Shown: one piece after another, positions 56,014-64,000 of the stretch
How positions within the stretch are numbered: the first letter of the stretch is position 1
Layout: each line of letters begins with the position of its first letter
Assembly (NCBI GenBank): GCA_044222225.1
Contig: JBGANR010000013.1
Span: 62,001 to 126,000 of the forward strand
DNA from: JBGANR01 sp044222225
GTDB lineage: Bacteria; Actinomycetota; Actinomycetes; Mycobacteriales; Mycobacteriaceae
DNA length: 64,000 nt
Direction: 5' to 3'
The notes under the pieces: generated by a model
The model's database searches: none
Seen by the model: only the letters and a program-made list of their open reading frames with translations
Told to the model about the DNA's origin: nothing
Made by a program: the position numbers and the translations under genes

Positions 56014-59000
56014 TTGACGACGGGTGGATGCGAAGGACGGGCACGACAGGGCGAGGCGTTCGCGCTGACGGCGGCGCAACGGGGCATCTGGTTCGCGCAG
56101 CAGTCCCTCGGGGCGCGGCCGATCAACATCGCGCAGTACGTCGACCTTCGTGGGCCGGTCGATCTGCCGGCGCTGAGCCGGGCGACGGTGCGAGCCGGCA
56201 AGGAGATCGAGTCCGGCTACCTGCGCATCGTCGAGGGGCCGGACCTGCCGTTGCAGGTGGTCGACCCGACGATCGACGACGGCGTCGAACTGCTCGATCT
56301 GTCGGCCGAGCCGGACCCGCAGTCCGCCGCCAACGAGTGGATGCGCGCCGACTACAGCCGGCCCGTCGACCTGTTCGCCGACCGGCTTTCGGTGAGCACC
56401 CTCATCCGCCTCGGTGAGAATCGTCACCTCTGGTACCTGCGGACGCATCACATCGCGCTCGACGGGTTCGGTGCGATGGCGCTCATGGAGCGGGTCACCG
56501 ACCTCTACAACGCCGAGATCGACGCGGCCACGCCGAAGCCGGCGCGCAACGCCAGTCTCACCGCGATCGTCGCCGGGGAGCGGGCGTACCGCGAGTCGAG
56601 CCGCTTCGAGGCCGACCGCGCGTACTGGGCCGAGCGGACCGTCGGACTGCCGCCGGCCGCCGGCCTGGCCGGCGCCGCGGCCGCCCCGGGACCGTTCTCC
56701 CGGACGGTCGCGCGGGTGCTGCCCCCGGACGTCGACGCCGCCCTGCGCGCCGCCGCCGACGAGGCCGGCGGCAGCGTCGCGCCCGCCGTCGTCGCCGCGT
56801 TCGCGGCCTACCTGGGCCGGATGACCGATACCGACGACGTCGTGCTCAGCCTGCCGGTGAGCGCGCGTAACACCGCCAAGCTGCGCTCCGCGGGCGGCAT
56901 GGTGTCCAACATCGTGCCGCTGCGGCTGCGCGTCACCGCCGAGACGTCGGCCGCCGAACTGCGGGCCGTCGCCGCCGCCGAGCTGACGGGTGCGCTGCGG
57001 CGTCAGCTGTATCGGCAGGAGGACATCCGGCGCGACGCCGGCGAGGGCACCGGTGACGCCAAGGCGTTCGGCCCGTCGGTCAACCTCATGATGTTCACCC
57101 CGACGATCCGTCTCGGTGCGGCGTCGGGCGAGGTCCAGGTGCTGACGACGGGCCCCATCGAGGACCTCTCGCTCAACGTCTATCCCGGCGCCGGCGGCGC
57201 TGCGACCCGCATCGACATCGAGGCCAACCCGAACCTCTACGACGGCCCGACGCTGCAGGCGCACCTCGATCGCTTCGTCGACTTCCTCGGCACCGTGCTC
57301 GCGGCCGGCGACGAGCCGGTGCGCGCGCTGCCCGTCGTCTCCGACGACGAGCTGGCCGACCTGCTGCGGACGTGGAACGCCACGCAGCGCCGGCTCGCGC
57401 AGCCCACCGTCCAGGATCTGTGGCGCGCGCGCGTCGCCACCGATCCGGAGGCCGTGGCCGTCGTCGACGGCGACGCTCGCTACACGGTCGCCGAGCTCGA
57501 CGCCGACGCCGACCGCGTCGCGGCCCTGCTGACGGCGCGCGGCGTCCGGCTGGGGGACGCCGTCGCGATCGCCGTGCCGCGCTCGTACCGGATGATCGCG
57601 GCGATGTACGGCGCGATGAAGCTCGGCGCGACGTACGTGCCGATCGACGCCGGCCAGCCGGCGCGCCGGATCGAGGCGATCCTGGCGACGTCCGGGGCGA
57701 AGGTCGTGCTCACCGGGCGCGACGACGACCTCGGCGGCGACGCCCGGCTCGTGCTCGACGCCGAGTCGCTCGGCGGCGCCGATCGTGCGGCCGTCGACGT
57801 GCTGCGGCGGGACGCCGCGCCGGCCGAGCCGCTCTACACGCTGTTCACGTCGGGTTCGACGGGTGTGCCGAAGGGCGTCGTCGTGCCGACCGGCGCCGTC
57901 GCCAACCAGGTGCAGTGGGTCGGCGAGCGCTACGGACTGGCCGGATCGACGGTGCTGCAGAAGACGCCGGCGACGTTCGACGTCTCCGTGTGGGAGATCT
58001 ACGCGCCGGCCGTCGGTGCGCGGCTCATCATCGCGCGGCCGGACGGACATCTGGACCCCGATTACCTCGTCGACGTCATCGAACGGCATCAGGTGGCGGC
58101 GACGTCGTTCGTGCCGTCGATGCTGGCGGCGTTCCTCGCCGAGCCGACACGGGGCGGCTGGGATCGCTGCGGTCGCTGCTCGTCGCCGGTGAGGCGTTCC
58201 CGGCGGCGCTCGCCGAGCGCGCGGCCGAGGCGCTGCCGGACGTGCGCATCGACAACCTGTACGGGCCCACCGAGACGACGGTGCACGTCACCGCGGGTCC
58301 GGCGGCCGGTGCCGAGCGGGCCGTGCCGATGGGCCGGCCCGCATGGAACACCCGCGCCTACGTGCTGGACCGCTGGCTGCAGCCGGTGCCGGTCGGCGGC
58401 GTCGGCGAGTTGTACATCGCGGGCGTGCAGGTGGCGTCCGCCTACCTGGCGGACCCGGTGCGGACGGCCGAGCGCTTCGTCGCGGCCCCGTGGGGCGATC
58501 CGGGCGATCGGCTGTACCGCACCGGCGACCTCGCGCGCTGGCTGCCGGCGGGCGATCTGGAGTATCTCGGGCGGACCGACCATCAGGTGAAGGTCCGCGG
58601 CCTGCGGATCGAACTCGGCGAGATCGAGGCTGCGCTGCTCGCGTCGCCGGGCGTCACCGAGGCGGTCGCCGTCGTGCGCACCGACAACGGCCGGCAGCGC
58701 ATCGTCGCGTATGTCGTCGCCCGGGCGGGATACGACGAGGCGGCGACGCTCGCCACCGTGCGTGAGTCGGTGCCCGAATACATGGTGCCGAGCGTCGTGC
58801 TGCGGCTCGACGCGATGCCGCGGACGTCCAGCGGCAAGATCGACCGCAAGCTGCTGCCGACGCCGCCGGAGACCGGGGGCACGGGGCGCGGACCGGCGTC
58901 GGAGCGGGAGCGGATCCTGTTCGAGATCGTCGCCGGACTGCTGGGCACCGACGAGTTCGGCGTGGACGATTCGTTCTTCGCGCTCGGCGGCGACAGCATC

Positions 59001-62000
59001 ATGGCGATCCAGCTCGCCTCGCGGGCCCGGGCGAAGGGCCTGCACATCACCTCTCGCGAGGTGTTCGGCAATCGCAGCGTGGCCGCGCTGGCGGCGGTCG
59101 CCTCGGTGGCGCCCACCGATGTGCTCGCGGAGCTGCCGGGCGGTGGTGTCGGCGAGTTCGCGGCGTCGCCCGTGGTGCGCTGGGCCGCGGAGGCCGAGGG
59201 CCTGATCGGTCCGTTTTCGCAGTCGGCACGGATCGCCCTGCCCGCCGATGTCGATATCGCCCGTTTGGGTACGGCGATCGACGCGCTGCGCGTCCGCCAT
59301 GACGGGCTGCGGTCGCGGCTCGTGCTGAACGCCGACGGCCTGACGCACGTCGTCGACCCGGACGCCCGGCCGGTGACGGTCGAGCGGCGCTGGGTGGACT
59401 CGGCGCCCGGCGCGGCGGACTACGCGGCGGCGGTCGACGCGATCGCCGCGGAGGTGACCGAGGAGCTGGACCCGTTCGCCGGTGACGTCGTGCGCGCGAT
59501 CATCGTCGACGGTCGCGGCGGTGAGCCGCGGCTGCTGCTCGTGCTGCACCACCTCGTCGTGGACGGTGTGAGCTGGCGGATTCTGCTGCCGGATCTGGCC
59601 GTCGCCTATCACGGCGGTGAGCTGGAGCCGACGGGGACGTCGGTGCGGCGCTGGACGGCGGGCCTGGACCGGCTGGCGGCCGACGGTCGCTTCTCCGACG
59701 AGCGCGACGCCTGGTCGGCCGCGGCGTCGGCGGGCCGGCTGCGGCTGCCGCAGGTCGAGGGCACGGCGGGCGAGCTGCGCCGGACGTCGTTCACGGTGCC
59801 GGTGCGCACCACCACCCGGCTGCTGACGGACGCGCAGCGGGCGTATCGCGCCGACGTCGCGGACGCCCTGCTCGCCGGTCTCGGAGCGGCGCTCGCGCCG
59901 TGGGCCGACGGCGACGCGGTGAGCGTGCTCCTCGAAGGGCACGGTCGCGCCGAGGAGGTGCTGCCGGGAGCGGATCTGTCGCGGACGGCGGGCTGGTTCA
60001 CGGCGGTGTATCCGATCGGGCTGCCGATCGCGGATCTGGACGTCGTGGCCGATGGCGGCGCCGGTGCGGGTGCGGCACTGGTGGCGGCCAAGGAGGCCGC
60101 CCGCGTGCCGCACGGCGGCATCGGCTACGGGGTGCTGCGGTATCTGGCCGAGGACGGCGACCTCGTCGCGCTGCCGGCCCCGCAGGTTCTGCTGAACTAT
60201 CTCGGCCGCGTCGGTGGCGCGACCGACGGTGCGCCGTGGACGCCGGACGGCGTCGACGGTGTACGCGGTGATCGCGGTGCCCGGGCGCGGGTGCGGTCGG
60301 GCATCGAGATCAACGCGGTGGTCGTCGACGGCCCGGAGGGGCCGGCGTTGACGGTGACGGTCGACCATCTGCCGGCGGTGCTGTCCGTCGCGGACGCCGA
60401 GCGTTTGACGCAGCGGTGGGGGGCCGCGCTGGCGGGGATCGCCGGGCATGTCGCCGACCCCGCGGCGGGCGGCTTGACGCCGTCCGACGTGACCCTGGTG
60501 CCGACCGGGACGGCCGAGCTCGCCGCTCTGGCGCGCCGGGTGGGCGTGCTGGCGGATGTGTGGCCGCTGTCGCCGTTGCAGCAGGGCCTGTACTTCCATG
60601 CCGATTTCGGGCATGACGTCTATTCGGCGCAGCTGGTGCTGACGGTGTCCGGCGTCGACGCCGAGCGGATGCGCCGCGCGGCGGCCTCGGTGGTCGCCGG
60701 GCACGCGACGCTGCGGGCGGGCTTCGCCGTCGGCGCCGACGGCGTGGTGCGGCAGGCGATCGTCGCCGCGGACGCGGTGACGGTGCCGTGGCGCACCGTC
60801 GACCTGGCCGACGATCCAGACGCCGAGTCGCGTTATGCGGACCTGCTGCTGCAGGACCGGACGGCGCCGTTCCGGCTCGATCACCCGCCGCTCATCCGGT
60901 TCACGCTGTTCGAGCTCGGTGCGGCGGGTCAGCGACTGGTGATGACGAATCACCACATCGTGCTCGACGGCTGGTCGCTGCCGCTGCTGGTGGGCGATCT
61001 CATCGCGGCCTACGCCACCGACGCCGATCCGGCCGCGGGCGCGGGCGACACGGCCGGCTATCGGGACCATCTGGCCTGGCTGGCGGAACGCGACGCGCCG
61101 GCGTCCGTCGAGGTGTGGCGGGACGTGCTCGCCGGTGTGAAGGAGCCGACGCTGCTCGTTCCGGCAGGGGCGTCGGGCGCCGATCGGGTGCCGGCCGAAC
61201 GCGTCGTGACGCTGAGCGAGACCGATTCGGCGGCGGTGGCCGTCGCGGCCCGCGCCGCCGGGGTCACGGTGAACTCGTTGTTGCAGGCGGCGTGGGCGCT
61301 GGTGCTGGCGCGCTACACCGGCCGTGACGACGTCGTGTTCGGGACGACGGTGTCGGGGCGGCCCGAGGACGTCGACGGCGTGGAGTCGATCGTCGGGTTG
61401 TTCATCAACACCCTGCCGGTGCGGGCTCGCGTCGATCTGAGCGCGCCGGCCGGCGAGCTGGTGGCCGCGCTCGCCGAGCAGGCGACCGCCGTGCTCGACG
61501 CTCATCATGTGGGCTTGGCGGCGATCACCGAGGCGGCGGGCGTCGACGCGTTGTTCGACACGATGCTCGTCTACGAGTCCTATCCGCTGGATCGTGAGGC
61601 GCTCGCGGGCGCGGCCGCCGTCGACGGCATGGCCGTTCTGGACGCGGTCGTGCACGACGCCACCCACTATCCGTTGACGCTGGTGGTGACGAGTGAGCCG
61701 ACGCTCGCGGTGACCGCCAAGTCGCTGCCGTCGGCGCTGCCGGACGCCGCCGTGGCCGGGCTGCTGGGCGCGTTCGAGCGCGCGCTGCTGGCGATCGCCG
61801 CCGGTCCGCAGACTTCTCTGGGTGCCGTGGAGCTGGTCTCTTCGGTGGAACGGGCCGAGTTGATCGGTCAGGTCGGTGATCGGGACGTCGACGTCGAGGT
61901 GCTGCCGACGCTGTTGGCGCGGGCCGCGGCGGCCGGTGGAGACCGGCTCGCCGCCGTGACGCGCGAGGGGAACATCTCCTACCGCGAACTGGATCGCCGG

Positions 62001-64000
62001 TCTAACGCCCTTGCTCGGGAGTTGGTGGCGCGGGGTGTCGGCCGGGAGTCGATGGTCGCGTTGGCGATGGGTCGTTCGGTCGACTATCTGATCGGGTGGT
62101 GGGCGGTCGCCAAGGCCGGTGGCGCATTCCTGCCGATCGACATGCGGTACCCGAGTGATCGGGTGCGGTACATGCTCGCCGATTCGGGCGCGATTCTCGG
62201 TCTGTCGACCACCGACTGGGCCGACGCATTGCCCGCGGACGTTCCGTGGCTGCTCCTCGACGCTGATCGGGTCGAGCAGTCCGACGCCGCGATCCTCGAC
62301 GGTGCGCGTCCGCTGCCGTCGAATCTCGCGTACATGATCTACACCTCGGGCACCACGGGTGAGCCGAAGGGCGTCGCGGTGACCCACGGTGGTCTGCGGA
62401 ATCTTCTTGCTGAGCAGGCGCAGCGGTTCGGGATCACAGCGGATTCGCGGACGTTGCAGTTCGCGTCGCCGAGCTTCGACGCCTCGATTCTCGAGGTGTT
62501 GTTCGCGTTGGCGAACGGTTCGACGATGGTGGTCGCGCCGACGGACGTCTACGGCGGTGAAGAGCTGCACGCCCTGCTCGCGCAAGAGCGGGTGACGCAC
62601 GCGTTCATCACGCCCGCCGCGCTGGCGTCGGTCGACCCGGCCGGGCTCGACGCGCTCGAATGCGTGGTCGTCGGCGGTGAGGCGTGTCAGCCCGAGCTCG
62701 TGGAGCGGTGGGCGCTGGGGCGTCGGATGTTCAACGGGTACGGGCCGACGGAGGCGACGTGTTTCTCCGATCTGGCCGGTCCGATGACGCCGGGTGCTGC
62801 GATCACGATCGGGTCGCCGGTGCGGGGTCTGCGGTCGTTGGTCCTGGGGCGGGATCTGCGTCCGGTGCCGGTGGGTGCGGACGGTGAGTTGTATCTGGCG
62901 GGTTCGGCGCTCGCTCGGGGGTATTTCGGCCGGTTCGGTTTGACGGCGGAGCGGTTCGTGGCGAATCCGTTCGGTGGGCCGGGGGAGCGGATGTACCGCA
63001 CCGGGGATGTGGTGCGTTGGGTTCGGACGGCGGATGGCGGGCTCGAAGTCTTTTATGTGGGTCGTCGAGATCATCAGGTGAAGGTGCGGGGGTTCCGCAT
63101 CGAACTGGGCGAGATCGACGCCGCGCTCGCGGCGCATCCCGCGGTCGAGTTCGTCACGACGATGGGCGTGCCGGGGCCGTCCGGGGCGACCGTGCTGGTG
63201 GCCTACGTCAAGACGTCGGAATCGGTGACCGGTGAGGAGCTCCGCGGGTTCGTCGCGGGTGCGCTGCCGGTGCACATGGTGCCCTCGCTCGTGATCGTGC
63301 TGGACGAGATCCCGCTGACGGCTGCGGGCAAGCTCGACCGCCGGATGCTGCCGGCGCCGGATTTCGCGTCCGTCTCGACCACCGGTCGCGCCGCGGCCGA
63401 CGGCACCGAAGCGCTGTTGGCGGGAGTGTTCGCCGAGGTCTTGGGGCTGCCCGCGGTGAGCGTGACCGATTCGTTCTTCGATCTGGGCGGCAATTCGCTG
63501 GTGGCGACCAAGGCCGCCGCCCGGATGTCGGCGGTGACGGGTCGCCGGCTGGCGGTGCGGGAGATCTTCGAGAACCCGACCGTCGAGTCGCTGGCCCGTG
63601 TCGTGGACGCGGCGGACGCGGTCGCTGAAGGACCCTCGCTGGTGTCCGGCCTGGCCTCCGGTGCCGACCCGGTGCCGCTGTCGCTGGCGCAGCAGTCGAT
63701 GTGGCTGCTGGGCCGGCTCGATCCGGCGTCGGGCGCGTACAACATCGTGTTGCCGCTGCGCCTGACCGGCACGCTCGATGCGGATGCGCTGGCCGAGGCG
63801 ATGAACGACGTCGTCGCCCGGCAGGCGGTGCTGCGTACGCGGTATCCCGAGACGCACGAAGGACCCGTCGCCGAGATCTACGGGGAGTACCGCGTCGACC
63901 TCGAGGTGCGTGACGTCGTGCCCAGGCGTACCGCAGACGAGGCGTTCGGATTCGCCTCGGACGGTTTCGATCTGACGGCCGAGCCGCCGATCAGGGCGCT
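56014..64000 (+). CDS. Nonribosomal peptide synthetase, C-A-T-E-C-A-T-C... (3' incomplete, frameshifted)
   Basis: Multimodular NRPS whose end is outside the window. Start TTG at 56014 behind GAGGGAG. Domains: C1 (HHIALDG at about 56447-56466), A1 (FTSGSTGVPKGV near 57845, LYGPTETTVH near 58260, SGKIDRK near 58840), carrier T1 (LGGDSIM near 58980), epimerase E (HHLVVDGVSW near 59550, NYLGR near 60200), C2 (HHIVLDGWS near 60955), A2 (YTSGTTGEPKG at 62340, GYGPTEAT near 62740), T2 (LGGNSLV near 63485) and the start of C3 (LSLAQQSMW near 63680). Starting with a C domain is typical of EntF-like siderophore or lipid-initiated synthetases. The E domain means residue 1 is the D form. My manual code readings, DVWSLALVH (A1) and DALFVGGCF (A2), do not assign substrates safely. 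The frame changes near 58150-58158, where one base seems missing. Confidence 0.9.

Noticed and set aside
58089..63857. A very long open frame antisense to the NRPS, and similar long antisense frames at 1633-4383, 5357-7714 and 14007-16205
   Set aside because: Arg/Gly/Asp/His-rich products with no family resemblance, mirroring a GC-rich coding strand with recognised domains. They are composition artefacts.

Overview
The window comes from a high-GC actinobacterium, most likely of the order Mycobacteriales (Gordonia/Williamsia-like). The pointers are the GC-rich codon use, a 124-residue ribosomal protein S12, a KshB-type steroid hydroxylase reductase beside an AMACR, and an MbtH/NRPS locus. The genus is inference from gene content. 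No 16S or tRNA gene was seen.

Layout. 1-4188: an acyl-CoA degradation operon (biotin-dependent carboxylase alpha subunit, acyl-CoA dehydrogenase, enoyl-CoA hydratase, TetR regulator), consistent with leucine/isovalerate or branched-acid catabolism. 4185-8942: the str operon (rpsL, rpsG, fusA, tuf) with a recognisable promoter and terminator. 8993-10418: two small membrane-protein genes. 10536-16935: a tightly packed five-gene operon encoding an FAD/NAD-type oxidoreductase, a small membrane protein, a zinc-ribbon/FHA protein, a CPA2-type cation/H+ antiporter and a degenerate protein kinase. I do not recognise it as a described system. 16979-20237: divergent sucrose/fructan genes (GH32 fructosidase, LacY/CscB-type symporter) with two matching operator-like sites between them, then a decayed paralogue of the symporter.

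21390-48391: a complete type I-C CRISPR-Cas locus (cas3, cas5, cas8c, cas7, cas4, cas1, cas2) of visibly lower GC than its surroundings. It is followed by a very large array of about 19 kb, roughly 250 repeats by span divided by period. The array holds an internal tandem duplication, many families of nearly identical or overlapping spacers, a truncated IS5-like transposase gene, and decayed repeats at both ends.

48546-54451 (minus strand): kshB-like reductase, AMACR and a DrrA/DrrB-type ABC exporter (two permeases and an ATPase, all overlapping). 54572-64000 (plus strand): two small paralogous proteins resembling the N-terminal edge of an NRPS adenylation domain, on either side of an MbtH gene, then a large NRPS (C-A-T-E-C-A-T-C...) running off the window end. 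The NRPS has a one-base frameshift in its first adenylation domain. The exporter, MbtH and NRPS together suggest a secreted peptide, possibly a siderophore. A weak DtxR/IdeR-like box lies upstream of the second stub gene.
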